Source: Streptococcus lactarius (GTDB lineage Bacteria; Bacillota; Bacilli; Lactobacillales; Streptococcaceae). Taken from it: DNA of 43,550 nt. Both the position numbers and the translations under genes were made by a program. Location of the stretch: positions 70,018 through 113,567 of the forward strand of contig NZ_MRXX01000006.1 of assembly GCF_016642265.1 (NCBI RefSeq). The letters run 5' to 3'. The notes beneath the pieces are model-generated. The model ran no database searches and had not been told where the DNA came from. It saw nothing but the letters and a program-made list of their open reading frames with translations. Positions 33,470 to 42,100 of this stretch are shown piece by piece (the stretch's first letter is position 1; the number at the start of each line of letters is the position of its first letter).

Positions 33470-34066
33470 ATGGCGAGAATCATCGGATTAACAGGAGGGA
33501 TTGCTTCGGGAAAGTCCACTGTCACCTCCTATCTAAGAGATAAAGGTTATATGGTCATCGATGCTGATCGAGTAGTTCATGACTTGCAGACACCAGGAGG
33601 AGCCCTTTACCGTGTCCTAGTGGACCATTTTGGGAAGGAGATTCTCACAGAAAATGGAGAACTGGATCGCGTCGCTCTCGGCCAACGGATTTTTTCAGAT
33701 CCTAGTGAACGAGACTGGTCCAATCGTGTCCAAGGCCAGCTGATTCGTGAGGCTCTGGCAGATGCAAGAGACAGGCAAGCAGCTCAATCCGGTCTCTTTT
33801 TTATGGACATTCCGCTCTTAATCGAGCAGCATTATGAAGAGTGGTTTGAGGCTGTATGGTTGGTTACAGTATCGAAAGAAATCCAGATCAAACGCCTGAT
33901 GGAACGCAACTACTTGTCAGAAATACAGGCTCAAGAGCGCATTGCAGCTCAAATGCCGTTAGACGAAAAAAGAGCCCATGCAGATCTGGTTCTAGACAAC
34001 AATGGAGATCTCGCTGTTCTCTATACTCAGTTAGATGTAGCTCTACAACAATTAGAAAGAAGATGA
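33470..34066 (+). CDS. coaE: Dephospho-CoA kinase
   Basis: CoaE performs the last step of coenzyme A synthesis. The 198 residues start with P-loop GLTGGIASGKST (residues about 6-17) and carry DADRVVHDLQTPG near 31. The ATG follows the mutM stop directly, with AAAAGGAG inside the mutM end. Its own stop overlaps an ATG (ATGA, 34063) in a frame that closes after 29 codons, discussed under the next gene. Confidence 0.96.
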   Translation: MARIIGLTGGIASGKSTVTSYLRDKGYMVIDADRVVHDLQTPGGALYRVLVDHFGKEILTENGELDRVALGQRIFSDPSERDWSNRVQGQLIREALADARDRQAAQSGLFFMDIPLLIEQHYEEWFEAVWLVTVSKEIQIKRLMERNYLSEIQAQERIAAQMPLDEKRAHADLVLDNNGDLAVLYTQLDVALQQLERR

Positions 34067-34070
34067 TTTT

Positions 34071-35282
34071 ATCACAAGAGAAGTCAATTGGCGTAAAAAT
34101 TTATGGATCGCTTGGATTGGTTGTTTTTTCATCGGAGCTAGCCTTTCCTTAGTTGTACCGTTTATGGCCCTTTTTGTGGAAGAATTGGGTGTTACGGGTA
34201 AGGCTGTTCCTTTTTATGCAGGGATTGCTGTTGCGAGTTCTTCTGTCACCTCTGCGATCATGTCTCCTATCTGGGGAAGCCTGGCTGACCGCTTTGGTCG
34301 CAAACCCATGATGCTTAGAGCTTCTATTGCCATGACCCTGACCATGGGCGGGATCGCCTTTGTGCCGTCGGTCTTTTGGCTTTTGGTTTTGCGCTTACTC
34401 AATGGTGTCTTTTCAGGCTTTGTTCCTAATAGTACAGCCTTGATCGCAAGCCAAGTCCCCAAGGACCAATCGGGCTATGCCCTAGGGACCTTATCGACCG
34501 GTGTTGTGGCGGGTACTCTGATGGGTCCCTTGATTGGGGGCTTCATTGCGGAGAATTTAGGAATGCGCAATGTCTTTCTTTTAGTAGGATTCTTCTTATT
34601 TCTAGTTTCCCTTTTGACCTTCTGGGGGATCGAGGAAGACTACGAGCCCCTTCCAAAAGAAGAACAAAAATCCAGCTGGGAATTGGTAAAATCTATTCAG
34701 CAAAAAGATATCCTCTTGGGCCTCTTTTTAACCAGTATGACCATTCAAATGATCGCCCAATCTATCTCACCAGTCCTGCCACTCTATGTGAGGGCTTTAG
34801 GGCAAAAAAACAATCTCATCTTCGTGTCGGGGATGATCGTTTCAGCCATGGGAGTCTCTAGCATGCTCTTTGCAGGTTGGATGGGGAAATTAGGAGATCG
34901 CATAGGAAATCACAGGCTTTTATTGATTGCTCTTTTTTATAGTGGTTGTCTTTATATGCTGTGCGCCCAAGCACAAAATCCGCTACAATTGGGGATTTTA
35001 CGCTTTCTCTTTGGGATTGGAACCGGAGCTTTATTGCCAGGCGTTTCCGCTTTGTTAAATCGCTTAACTCCTCCAGAAGGCATCTCACGGATCTTCAGCT
35101 ACAACCAACTCTTTTACTATCTAGGGGGCGTATTAGGGCCCATGATGGGATCTGGAATTTTCATGCATTTTGGTTACCATTGGGTCTTCTATGGAACGGC
35201 GCTCCTGGCCTTTACAGACTTATTGTTCCTCTTGTTCTTATTTAGAAAGTATTTGAAAGTGAGAGAAATTCGTGCGAATTAA
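34071..35282 (+). CDS. pmrA: PmrA-like MFS efflux transporter, non-canonical start
   Basis: This 12-helix major facilitator transporter resembles pneumococcal PmrA, which exports fluoroquinolones and dyes, and it occupies the same place between coaE and rpmG. The conserved motif DRFGRKPMM lies in the first cytoplasmic loop. The reading frame stays open upstream of ATG 34164 and encodes [13 protein letters not shown] and the whole first helix, matching the PmrA N-terminus I recall, but has no ATG, GTG or TTG there. The best aligned start is ATC at 34071, one base from ATG. Starting at 34164 gives 372 residues lacking most of helix 1. It may use ATC, have lost its start, or contain an error. 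Confidence 0.82.
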   Translation: MTREVNWRKNLWIAWIGCFFIGASLSLVVPFMALFVEELGVTGKAVPFYAGIAVASSSVTSAIMSPIWGSLADRFGRKPMMLRASIAMTLTMGGIAFVPSVFWLLVLRLLNGVFSGFVPNSTALIASQVPKDQSGYALGTLSTGVVAGTLMGPLIGGFIAENLGMRNVFLLVGFFLFLVSLLTFWGIEEDYEPLPKEEQKSSWELVKSIQQKDILLGLFLTSMTIQMIAQSISPVLPLYVRALGQKNNLIFVSGMIVSAMGVSSMLFAGWMGKLGDRIGNHRLLLIALFYSGCLYMLCAQAQNPLQLGILRFLFGIGTGALLPGVSALLNRLTPPEGISRIFSYNQLFYYLGGVLGPMMGSGIFMHFGYHWVFYGTALLAFTDLLFLLFLFRKYLKVREIRAN

Positions 35283-35421
35283 AGTTCAATTGACTTGCAC
35301 CAGCTGTGGCAGTCAGAATTATTTAACTAGTAAAAATACCAAAACCCATCCCGAAAAGATTGAGGTTCTGAAATACTGTCCTAAGGAAAGAAAAGTAACC
35401 TTACATATTGAATCGAAATGA
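35272..35421 (+). CDS. rpmG: 50S ribosomal protein L33
   Basis: This 49-residue L33 starts with GTG at 35272, overlapping the end of pmrA by 11 bases. It reads [18 protein letters not shown] onward. Only the first CxxC pair is complete: C9 and C12 are present, but the second pair is C35 followed by Lys where the partner Cys would be (YCPKERK). It is therefore probably a zinc-free or weak zinc paralogue, a form that streptococci carry. GAGAGAAA upstream serves as a modest ribosome binding site. The promoter of secG lies across its 3' end. Confidence 0.92.
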   Translation: MRIKVQLTCTSCGSQNYLTSKNTKTHPEKIEVLKYCPKERKVTLHIESK

Positions 35422-35436
35422 ATTTCATGGTATAAT
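35408..35436 (+). promoter_or_regulatory. Promoter of secG
   Basis: TTGAAT (35408-35413), 17-base spacer, extended -10 TGG-TATAAT (35431-35436). It overlaps the end of rpmG. Confidence 0.8.
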
Positions 35437-35462
35437 AGTGAAGATTTTAAGGAGTTTTGAAT

Positions 35463-35696
35463 ATGAGCGGAGTATTAACAACTATTTTACTAGTATTATC
35501 AGTATTGATTATTATCGCAATTTTTATGCAGCCAACTAAAAACCAATCGAGCAACGTCTTTGACGCCAGCTCAAATGACTTGTTTGAACGTTCAAAAGCA
35601 CGTGGCTTTGAAGCCGTGATGCAGCGTTTGACAGGAGTCATGATTTTCTTCTGGCTGTTGATCGCGATGATCTTGATGGCACTTTCTAGTAAATAA
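35463..35696 (+). CDS. secG: Preprotein translocase subunit SecG
   Basis: SecG is the small non-essential subunit of the SecYEG channel. The 77 residues have two transmembrane helices (about 4-22 and 54-73) joined by a polar stretch, the normal SecG layout. AAGGAG precedes ATG 35463; an in-frame TTG six bases earlier is less well placed. It stands before rnr, with a hairpin after the stop (ATAGGC/GCCTAT, 35698-35724, then T5) that may end its message. Confidence 0.94.
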   Translation: MSGVLTTILLVLSVLIIIAIFMQPTKNQSSNVFDASSNDLFERSKARGFEAVMQRLTGVMIFFWLLIAMILMALSSK

Positions 35697-35697
35697 G

Positions 35698-35729
35698 ATA
35701 GGCTCAGACAAGTTCTTTGCCTATTTTTA
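35698..35729 (+). terminator. Weak terminator after secG
   Basis: A 6-bp stem ATAGGC/GCCTAT with a 15-base loop, followed by TTTTTATTTT. It may only partly stop transcription, letting secG feed into rnr. Confidence 0.6.
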
Positions 35730-35781
35730 TTTTGCAAAAGTTCCGTTTAATCAGTAAAGTACAAGATCAGAAACGTTAGAA

Positions 35782-35812
35782 AGAGGAGGCTGGCTAGCCA
35801 GCAAGAATCAAA
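35782..35812 (+). promoter_or_regulatory. rnr translation start region with hairpin spacer
   Basis: The only strong ribosome binding site, AGAGGAGG (35782-35789), is 23 bases from the ATG, too far for normal use. Between them lies the perfect palindrome GCTGGCTAGCCAGC (35789-35802). Folding it as a 5-bp stem with a CTAG loop leaves about 10 unpaired bases, an ideal spacing. Confidence 0.65.
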
Positions 35813-38164
35813 ATGAAAACAAAGATTATAGACTATTTACAAGAGCACGGCAAGGTCCAGATCCATGACCTAGCAGCGGCTCTACAAAAAGAAGGCGCGA
35901 AGGACTTCCGTGAGTTGGTCAAGACCATTTCTTTGATGGAACGCCGTCATGAGTTGAAGTTTGAGGACGATGGTTCGCTGAGTTTGGCCCAAAAAAAGGC
36001 AGCACCCATCACGCTCAAGGGGATCTTTCATGCTCATAAAAATGGCTTTGGGTTTGTCAGTTTAGAAGGCGAAGAAGAGGATCTCTTTGTCGGTCGAAAT
36101 GATGTCTCTTATGCCATCGATGGGGATACCGTTGAGTTCGTCATTACTAAGGTTGCAGACCGAAACAAGGGAACCGCAGCAGAAGCCAAGATTATCGATG
36201 TCTTGGAGCATAGTGTTAAAACGGTGGTCGGGCAACTTGTTCTAGATGAGGAAAAGCCCAAGTATGCCGGCTACATTCGGTCCAAAAATCAAAAGATTAG
36301 CCAGCTGATCTATGTGAAGAAACCGGCGCTTCAATTGGAAGGAACTGAAATCCTTAAGGTCGAAATTGACCAATATCCGAGTCGTAAGCACAATTATTTT
36401 GTAGCGACAGTTCAGGATGTTGTCGGTCACGTGACAGATCCGGGGATCGATGTCTTAGAAGTCTTGGAATCCATGGATATCGTCTCAGAATTTCCAGAAG
36501 AAGTGCTGAAAGAGGCTGAGCAGGTTCCAGATGCACCGTCTGCAAAGGATTTAGAGGGACGGTTGGATCTGCGAGAGGAAATCACCTTTACGATCGACGG
36601 AGCGGATGCCAAAGACTTGGACGATGCGGTCCATATCAAGCTACTGAAGAACGGCAATTTTGAGCTGGGGGTTCACATCGCAGATGTCTCTTATTACGTT
36701 ACAGAAGGCTCAGCTCTTGATAAGGAAGCTCTAAATCGTGCAACCTCTGTCTATGTGACCGACCGAGTAGTACCCATGCTTCCAAAACGCTTGTCCAATG
36801 GGATCTGCTCATTGAATCCCAATGTGGACCGCCTGACCCAGTCTGCCATTATGGAGATTGATCCTCATGGCAAGGTCGTCAAGCATACCATTACCCAAAC
36901 AGTGATCAATACGACCTTCCGAATGACCTATAGCGACGTCAATGATATCCTAGCGGGAGACGAAGAAAAGGCTCAAGCGTTTAAGAAAATTGTCCCAAGT
37001 ATTCATCAAATGGCCACCTTGCACGGTATTCTAGAAAGCATGCGGATTCGCCGTGGAGCCCTCAATTTTGATACCAATGAGGCTAAAATCTTAGTCAATA
37101 AAGAAGGAAAGCCGGTCGACATTGTCCTCCGTCAAAGAGGAATTGCGGAGCGGATGATTGAGTCCTTTATGCTGATTGCCAATGAGACAGTGGCGGAGCA
37201 CTTTACACGAATGAAACTGCCGTTTATCTATCGGATCCACGAAGATCCAAAGGCAGAAAAAGTACAGAAGTTTATCGATTATGCTTCTAGCTTTGGGATC
37301 CAAATCTACGGAACGGCTAGTGAGATGAGCCAAGAAGCCCTGCAAGAAATTATGCGCAAGGTCAAAGGAGAACCTTATGCAGATGTTCTTTCGATGATGT
37401 TGTTGCGCTCGATGCAACAGGCCCGTTATTCAGAGCACAACCATGGCCACTATGGGCTCGCTGCGGAGTATTATACTCACTTTACCAGTCCCATTCGTCG
37501 TTATCCGGACCTGATGGTTCATCGAATGGTGCGTGAATACGGTAAATCCCAAGAAGTGGCAGAACACTTTGAACAAGTCCTTCCAGATATTGCCAGCCAA
37601 TCCTCTAGTCGAGAGCGCCGGGCTATTGACGCAGAGCGCGAAGTAGAGGCTATGAAAAAGGCCGAATACATGGAAGACTATGTTGGGGAAGAGTACGATG
37701 CCGTGGTTTCGAGCGTTGTGAAATTTGGCCTCTTTGTGGAGTTGCCCAATACGGTCGAAGGTTTGATCCATATTACTAATCTTCCTGAATACTACCATTT
37801 TAACGAACGAGATCTAACCCTTCGCGGGGAAAAATCTGGTGTGACCTTCCGTGTCGGTCAACAAATCCGGATCAAGGTGGAAAGAGCTGACAAGATGACA
37901 GGAGAGATTGACTTCTCCTACATTCCAAGTGAATGGGATATCGTCGAAAAAGGCCTCAAGGTTAAAGGACGTGACCGAGATGGTAATCGCAGGGATCGCA
38001 GACGCAAAGACAAAAAAGTTTCTAAGGGTTCGACCGTTAAAAGAGATGCAAAAGGAAAAGAATCATCCAAAAAGAAAAAAGGGAAGAAACCATTTTACAA
38101 GGAAGTAGCAAAGAAAGGAGCCAACCATGGCAAAGGGCGAAGGAAAGGTCGTCGCGCAAAATAA
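35813..38164 (+). CDS. rnr: Ribonuclease R
   Basis: RNase R is a processive 3'-5' exoribonuclease that degrades structured RNA and works with trans-translation. In 783 residues it has a helix-turn-helix-like N-terminal region, two cold-shock RNA-binding domains, the RNB catalytic domain with acidic residues in [13 protein letters not shown] (about residues 262-274), an S1 domain (about 625-710) and a Lys-rich tail. Its 3' end overlaps smpB by 38 bases, a close coupling that suits their shared role: SmpB with tmRNA rescues stalled ribosomes and RNase R removes the faulty message. Confidence 0.97.
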   Translation: MKTKIIDYLQEHGKVQIHDLAAALQKEGAKDFRELVKTISLMERRHELKFEDDGSLSLAQKKAAPITLKGIFHAHKNGFGFVSLEGEEEDLFVGRNDVSYAIDGDTVEFVITKVADRNKGTAAEAKIIDVLEHSVKTVVGQLVLDEEKPKYAGYIRSKNQKISQLIYVKKPALQLEGTEILKVEIDQYPSRKHNYFVATVQDVVGHVTDPGIDVLEVLESMDIVSEFPEEVLKEAEQVPDAPSAKDLEGRLDLREEITFTIDGADAKDLDDAVHIKLLKNGNFELGVHIADVSYYVTEGSALDKEALNRATSVYVTDRVVPMLPKRLSNGICSLNPNVDRLTQSAIMEIDPHGKVVKHTITQTVINTTFRMTYSDVNDILAGDEEKAQAFKKIVPSIHQMATLHGILESMRIRRGALNFDTNEAKILVNKEGKPVDIVLRQRGIAERMIESFMLIANETVAEHFTRMKLPFIYRIHEDPKAEKVQKFIDYASSFGIQIYGTASEMSQEALQEIMRKVKGEPYADVLSMMLLRSMQQARYSEHNHGHYGLAAEYYTHFTSPIRRYPDLMVHRMVREYGKSQEVAEHFEQVLPDIASQSSSRERRAIDAEREVEAMKKAEYMEDYVGEEYDAVVSSVVKFGLFVELPNTVEGLIHITNLPEYYHFNERDLTLRGEKSGVTFRVGQQIRIKVERADKMTGEIDFSYIPSEWDIVEKGLKVKGRDRDGNRRDRRRKDKKVSKGSTVKRDAKGKESSKKKKGKKPFYKEVAKKGANHGKGRRKGRRAK

Positions 38165-38594
38165 AAAGGCGAGACATGACTATACAATTGTAGAAACCAT
38201 TGAAGCAGGAATGGTGCTGACGGGAACCGAAATCAAAAGTGTTCGTGCAGCACGCATTAACTTGAAAGACGGTTTTGCACAAGTTAAAAATGGAGAAGTT
38301 TGGCTCAGCAACGTCCATATTGCCCCTTATGAGGAAGGCAATATCTGGAACCAAGATCCAGACCGTCGTCGCAAGCTTCTTCTTCATAAAAAGCAAATCC
38401 AAAAGCTGGACCAAGAAACCAAAGGGACAGGAATGACCCTGGTGCCTTTAAAGGTCTATCTCAAGGATGGCTATGCCAAATTGCTTTTGGGACTCGCTAA
38501 AGGGAAACATGATTATGACAAGCGTGAATCCATCAAACGACGGGAACAAAACCGGGATGTCGCACGGGTCATGAAACAATACAATACACGTTAA
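38127..38594 (+). CDS. smpB: SsrA-binding protein SmpB
   Basis: SmpB binds tmRNA and takes it to stalled ribosomes. The 155 residues include the [21 protein letters not shown]-terminal fold, the [14 protein letters not shown] core and the C-terminal [18 protein letters not shown] helix region that enters the decoding centre. AAAGGAG precedes the ATG, which lies inside the end of rnr. A very strong terminator follows. Confidence 0.97.
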   Translation: MAKGEGKVVAQNKKARHDYTIVETIEAGMVLTGTEIKSVRAARINLKDGFAQVKNGEVWLSNVHIAPYEEGNIWNQDPDRRRKLLLHKKQIQKLDQETKGTGMTLVPLKVYLKDGYAKLLLGLAKGKHDYDKRESIKRREQNRDVARVMKQYNTR

Positions 38595-38597
38595 ACT

Positions 38598-38637
38598 AAA
38601 AAGGCAATTCTGAAACTTGTTTCAGAATTGCCTTTTT
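38598..38637 (+). terminator. Very strong terminator after smpB
   Basis: A perfect stem, AAAAAGGCAATTCTGAAAC with its exact complement across a 2-base loop, ends in T5. It is the longest uninterrupted hairpin in the window. Confidence 0.95.
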
Positions 38638-38662
38638 CTCGGAGAGGGGCCTTTTTTCTAAC

Positions 38663-38691
38663 TTGTAAAAAGGGGCTTTTTCTTGTATGAT
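38663..38691 (+). promoter_or_regulatory. Promoter of tehB
   Basis: TTGTAA (38663-38668), 17-base spacer, TATGAT (38686-38691), 30 bases upstream of the ATG. Confidence 0.75.
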
Positions 38692-38721
38692 AAGAGTACT
38701 GAAAGAATAAGGAGAAGCCAC

Positions 38722-39582
38722 ATGACACAAAAATTAATCGCATACAAGCGCATGCCTATCTGGACCAAGGATACCATGCCAGAAGCTCTTCAAAGAAAGC
38801 ACAATACCAAGGTAGGAACCTGGGGAAAGATTACTGTCTTAAAAGGTCAGTTAAGATTTATTGAATTGACAGCAGAGGGAGAAGAAATCGCGAGCCACAT
38901 TTTTGAAGCAGGAGCAGAGAACCCCATGGCCGAGCCCCAGGCCTGGCACCGTGTCGAAGCGGCGACTGACGATGTGGAGTGGTACTTGGAATTTTACTGT
39001 GAGCCAAAAGACTATTTTCCTAAAAAGTACAATACCAACCCTGTCCATTCAGAGGTGCTAGAAGCAGTGGGAATTGTCCCAGCTGGAAAGGCGCTGGATC
39101 TTGGATGTGGTCAAGGACGTAATGCCCTCTTTTTGGCCCAACATGGTTTTGATGTGACAGCCGTCGATCAAAATGAGCTGGCCTTAGAGATACTCCAAAG
39201 TATTGTTGCCGAAGAAGATTTAGAGATGCCAGTCGGGCTTTATGATATCAATGCTGCATCGCTCACCCAAGACTATGACTTGATTGTGTCCACAGTCGTA
39301 TTCATGTTTCTAGAAGCCGATCGGATTCCAGCCATTATCCGCAATATGCAAGAGCACACCACTTCAGGTGGCTATAACCTCATTGTATGTGTCATGGATA
39401 CAGAAGATTATCCTTGTCAGATGCCCTTCTCGTTTACCTTTAAAGAAGGAGAATTGGCGGAGTATTACAAGGATTGGGAATTGGTCAAATACAATGAAAA
39501 TCCTGGCCACCTCCATCGTCGAGATGAAAATGGCCATCGGATTCAACTACGCTTTGCGACTATGTTAGCAAGAAAACCCTAA
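38722..39582 (+). CDS. tehB: Tellurite resistance methyltransferase TehB
   Basis: This SAM-dependent methyltransferase of 286 residues has a cupin-like DUF1971 N-terminal domain (about 1-95) and a class I methyltransferase domain with ALDLGCGQGRNALFLA near residue 123. The fused form is the one usual in streptococci. Members give tellurite resistance, but the natural substrate is uncertain. ATG 38722 is chosen for its AAGGAG; the longer frame from 38683 begins inside the promoter. It is transcribed singly and converges on a TetR gene at a shared terminator. Confidence 0.92.
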   Translation: MTQKLIAYKRMPIWTKDTMPEALQRKHNTKVGTWGKITVLKGQLRFIELTAEGEEIASHIFEAGAENPMAEPQAWHRVEAATDDVEWYLEFYCEPKDYFPKKYNTNPVHSEVLEAVGIVPAGKALDLGCGQGRNALFLAQHGFDVTAVDQNELALEILQSIVAEEDLEMPVGLYDINAASLTQDYDLIVSTVVFMFLEADRIPAIIRNMQEHTTSGGYNLIVCVMDTEDYPCQMPFSFTFKEGELAEYYKDWELVKYNENPGHLHRRDENGHRIQLRFATMLARKP

Positions 39583-39591
39583 TCAAATAAG

Positions 39592-39637
39592 AAAAAGCTG
39601 GTTCTTTTGTCTGTAGGACAATTGAGCCAGCTTTTTT
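39592..39637. terminator. Bidirectional terminator between tehB and tetR
   Basis: AAAAAGCTGGTTC and GAGCCAGCTTTTTT form a long stem, extended inside by TTGTC/GACAA. It can stop both convergent genes. Confidence 0.92.
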
Positions 39638-39649
39638 AAAATGAACTGT

Positions 39650-40192
39650 TTAGTTCCAGCTTGCAAAGTCTGAGATACTGAGAATAATGGTTGCAATCTC
39701 AATCGGGTCTTCCTTGGCTCCAGATTCCAGCCAGGTCACAATGACGGATTCGATGGTCGCAATGAAGATCTCAAGACCATATTTATATGGGACTTGAAAA
39801 TCAGCGATGATATGCTCCTTAGCATGAGGAGTATCTTCCAAGGCATGAAGGGTAAAACTTCTGACAAGTTTACGGAAATCTGGACAGCTAGATTGTGAAA
39901 GAGCATAGATAAAATCATAATTCTCTTTTATCGCTGTCAAAACATTAAGGAAATTGACCTTGACGGGGCTGCCTTCAATAAAGAGACTGTCCAATTCCTG
40001 CATCATTTCCAATTTCATTTGATCAAACATGTCGTTTTTATCGACATAATGCAGGTAGAAGGTTCCTCGGTTTATCCCAGCTGTTTCCGTCAATTGGCGA
40101 ATGGTAATCGTATCAAAAGGTTGCTCCAACAACAATTTAGAGAGTGCATTTCGTAAGTCTAGCTTGGTAGTTGTTTGTCTTTGTCGTGCCAT
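39650..40192 (-). CDS. TetR family transcriptional regulator
   Basis: This 180-residue regulator has a typical N-terminal TetR DNA-binding domain (DTITIRQLTETAGINRGTFYLHYVDKND split over residues 27-54) and a helical ligand domain resembling the TetR_C_8 type. The ligand and target genes are unknown. Inverted repeats overlap and follow its own promoter, so self-repression is likely. The neighbouring genes on both sides are not divergent from it, so its other targets are probably elsewhere. AAAGGAA precedes the start on the minus strand. Confidence 0.9.
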   Translation of the reverse strand: MARQRQTTTKLDLRNALSKLLLEQPFDTITIRQLTETAGINRGTFYLHYVDKNDMFDQMKLEMMQELDSLFIEGSPVKVNFLNVLTAIKENYDFIYALSQSSCPDFRKLVRSFTLHALEDTPHAKEHIIADFQVPYKYGLEIFIATIESVIVTWLESGAKEDPIEIATIILSISDFASWN

Positions 40193-40241
40193 AAATTCCT
40201 TTCTATTTTTTTATGAATCAGTTTCATTCTATTTATTTGAA

Positions 40242-40258
40242 GATGAAATCATTTCATC
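40242..40258. promoter_or_regulatory. Palindrome in the tetR leader, putative operator
   Basis: GATGAAAT-C-ATTTCATC is a perfect 8+1+8 palindrome about 50 bases upstream of the tetR start codon, just downstream of the predicted transcription start. Its size suits a TetR dimer. Confidence 0.65.
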
Positions 40259-40263
40259 TTACC

Positions 40264-40301
40264 AACTAGTACATTATACGCTAGTTAGAGGAAATGAACA
40301 A
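40264..40301 (-). promoter_or_regulatory. tetR promoter with inverted repeat across the -10
   Basis: On the minus strand TTGTTC (40301-40296), a 17-base spacer and TATAAT (40278-40273) form a promoter. The -10 is enclosed by AACTAG (40264-40269) and CTAGTT (40281-40286). The 328-base gap 40193-40520 otherwise holds the leader palindrome and the NRAMP gene terminator. Nothing else was seen in it. Confidence 0.6.
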
Positions 40302-40471
40302 CAAAACCCTTTTTTGTACAAATAAGGAAAACTGTATAAAAATATTACAAGGGTAGAAAGGACAAGCGATTACAGAATTTCGGACAAATTTGGAAAAATT
40401 TTTTTATTTAAAATAATTCCCTCTTTAAAAAATGGTCAGGAAATTTTTAGGAACACAATAGAAGGCAAGAA

Positions 40472-40519
40472 AAAAGGAGTGGGACAGCAGCGCTTTGCTG
40501 ACTGTTCCACTCCGCCTTT
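40472..40519. terminator. Terminator of the NRAMP gene, GTGGGACA-type repeat
   Basis: GGAGTGGGACAG (40476-40487) pairs with CTGTTCCACTCC (40502-40513), with an inner CAGC/GCTG hairpin, and is flanked by A and T tracts. It shares GAGTGGGACAG with the repeat at 43485 but has a shorter, different core. Confidence 0.9.
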
Positions 40520-40520
40520 T

Positions 40521-41867
40521 TTATTTGATAAAGGTGGTGTAGATCAAATTGAAATTTAAGACCGTTAAGACGATGGCGACCAGATAGCCTAATAAGGTAT
40601 TCCATTTGGCGTTGACATGTTCTCCCATGATTTCTTTATTAGAGGTAAAGTAAACCAAAGGAAAGATGGAGAACGGTAGGGCAAGCGATAGGAAGACTTG
40701 GGAATAGACCAAGAGGTCATCCAAGACATGCTCTTGATCTCCAAATAAAATAGCTACAGTAATCACAGGAATAAGAGCGAAAATCCGGGTTATAAGCCGT
40801 CTCATCCACTGCGGTATACGGAATTTCAAGAAGCCTTCCATAACGATTTGACCGGTCAACGTTCCCGTAATGGTCGAGTTTTGACCACTAGCCAACAAGG
40901 CTATGGCAAAGAGGGTCGACAAGAATGGACTGGCAATTGCCCCTGCGATTTGGTTGTCCTTGAGAGCATTGTACATGCTGGAGAAGGCATTGATCTTATC
41001 ACCATGTCCAAAGAAGAGAGCAGCCCCAAGGATGAGGAGTAGAGAATTGACGACAAAGGCCAAGCCCAACTCAATATTGGAGTCCCAGGTCATAAAGCGT
41101 ACGGCACGCTTGATATCAGCTTGGTCCTTGTAGTCCACTCGACGGGTTTGAGAGATGGATGAGTGAAGGTAGAGATTGTGGGGCATGACAGTGGCTCCGA
41201 TAATCCCAAGAGCCAAGGTCAAGGCTTCATTTCCTTTTGGAAGCCCGATCCCTAGTACTTCTTTTTGAGGTAGATAGCCGGCAAAGATCCCACCGATATC
41301 TGGTTTCGATAGAAAGACCAGATAGGCAAAGATGACTAGAATCGTTAAGATCAGAGTCAAAACGATGGCTTCAATTTTCCGAAAACCAAGGTGCATCAAT
41401 CCCAATAAGAGGAAGACGTCAAAAATGGTGATCAGAATGGAAAAGAGCAAGGGCCATCCAAAAAGGAGGTGGAGAGCGATCCCAGATCCGATAACTTCGG
41501 CTAAGTCTGTAGCCATAAGGGCTAATTCAATAACGACCCATAAGGTATAGCGAAGCCATTTAGAGAGGTGATGAGCGGTTGTTTGAGCTAGATCCTTACG
41601 ATGAACAATCCCTAATTTTCCAGCCATTTGTTGCAATTGCATGGCAATCAAAGAAGAGAGGAGAACGATCGATAAGAGAAGGTAGCGATATTGGGCACCG
41701 CCGACCACACTGGTAATCCAGTTACCAGGGTCCATATAGCCAACGGCCACCAGACCACCTGGTCCTGAAAAGAGAAGAAGGTTTTTCCAAAAAGAGATTC
41801 CTTTTGGCACCTTGATGGACTGATTGATTTCTTGAAGAGATTTCCTTTCAATATGTTGTGAACTCAT
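40521..41867 (-). CDS. mntH: NRAMP family divalent metal transporter (Mn/Fe)
   Basis: This proton-coupled importer for Mn2+ and related ions has 448 residues and about eleven transmembrane helices. The metal-binding DPGN motif is at residues 46-49 in helix 1 and the MPHNLYLHS motif in helix 6, both diagnostic of the family. AGAAGG lies 6 bases upstream of the start at 41867. A longer frame from 41903 would run through the tandem-repeat leader and is rejected. Control by a manganese-responsive repressor is likely, given the tandem repeats around the predicted transcript start. Confidence 0.94.
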   Translation of the reverse strand: MSSQHIERKSLQEINQSIKVPKGISFWKNLLLFSGPGGLVAVGYMDPGNWITSVVGGAQYRYLLLSIVLLSSLIAMQLQQMAGKLGIVHRKDLAQTTAHHLSKWLRYTLWVVIELALMATDLAEVIGSGIALHLLFGWPLLFSILITIFDVFLLLGLMHLGFRKIEAIVLTLILTILVIFAYLVFLSKPDIGGIFAGYLPQKEVLGIGLPKGNEALTLALGIIGATVMPHNLYLHSSISQTRRVDYKDQADIKRAVRFMTWDSNIELGLAFVVNSLLLILGAALFFGHGDKINAFSSMYNALKDNQIAGAIASPFLSTLFAIALLASGQNSTITGTLTGQIVMEGFLKFRIPQWMRRLITRIFALIPVITVAILFGDQEHVLDDLLVYSQVFLSLALPFSIFPLVYFTSNKEIMGEHVNAKWNTLLGYLVAIVLTVLNFNLIYTTFIK

Positions 41868-41882
41868 AATGAGCCTTCTTTC

Positions 41883-41926
41883 TAAGAAATAATTTAATTT
41901 CACTTAAGAAATAATTTAATTTCACT
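41883..41926. repeat. Two perfect 22-bp tandem repeats in the mntH leader
   Basis: Units 41883-41904 and 41905-41926 are identical. Each contains GAAAT and ATTTC as a short inverted repeat around an AT-rich centre. They begin next to the ribosome binding site and reach the predicted transcription start, where a bound repressor would block transcription. Confidence 0.85.
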
Positions 41927-41929
41927 TTA

Positions 41930-41957
41930 ATTATAGCATAAAATTTATAATTGTCCA
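41930..41957 (-). promoter_or_regulatory. Promoter of mntH
   Basis: On the minus strand TGGACA (41957-41952), a 16-base spacer and an extended -10 TGC-TATAAT (41935-41930). The start point would fall at about 41923, inside the tandem repeats. Confidence 0.7.
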
Positions 41958-42076
41958 TTAGAATTAGAGGTTTTCTTGCCCTTTTTAGTGAAAAATCCTT
42001 TGATATTCAAAGAAATGGAAAGAAAAGAACTTCCTATAAATCGTTGCTTCAGGCTGAAAGATTTTTGAGGCTCTGT

Positions 42077-42082
42077 TATAAT
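42077..42082 (+). promoter_or_regulatory. Extended -10 promoter of the metallophosphoesterase gene
   Basis: TGT-TATAAT, with CTGAAA 17 bases upstream as a weak -35. The start codon is 18 bases beyond the -10, so the leader is very short. Confidence 0.65.
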
Positions 42083-42100
42083 GGAAGAAAGGAGTAGATC

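Noticed and set aside
39650..41867. Idea that the TetR regulator controls tehB or mntH directly
   Set aside because: tehB is convergent with its own promoter, and mntH is upstream in tandem with its own promoter and a terminator. Neither promoter contains the palindromes found at tetR.
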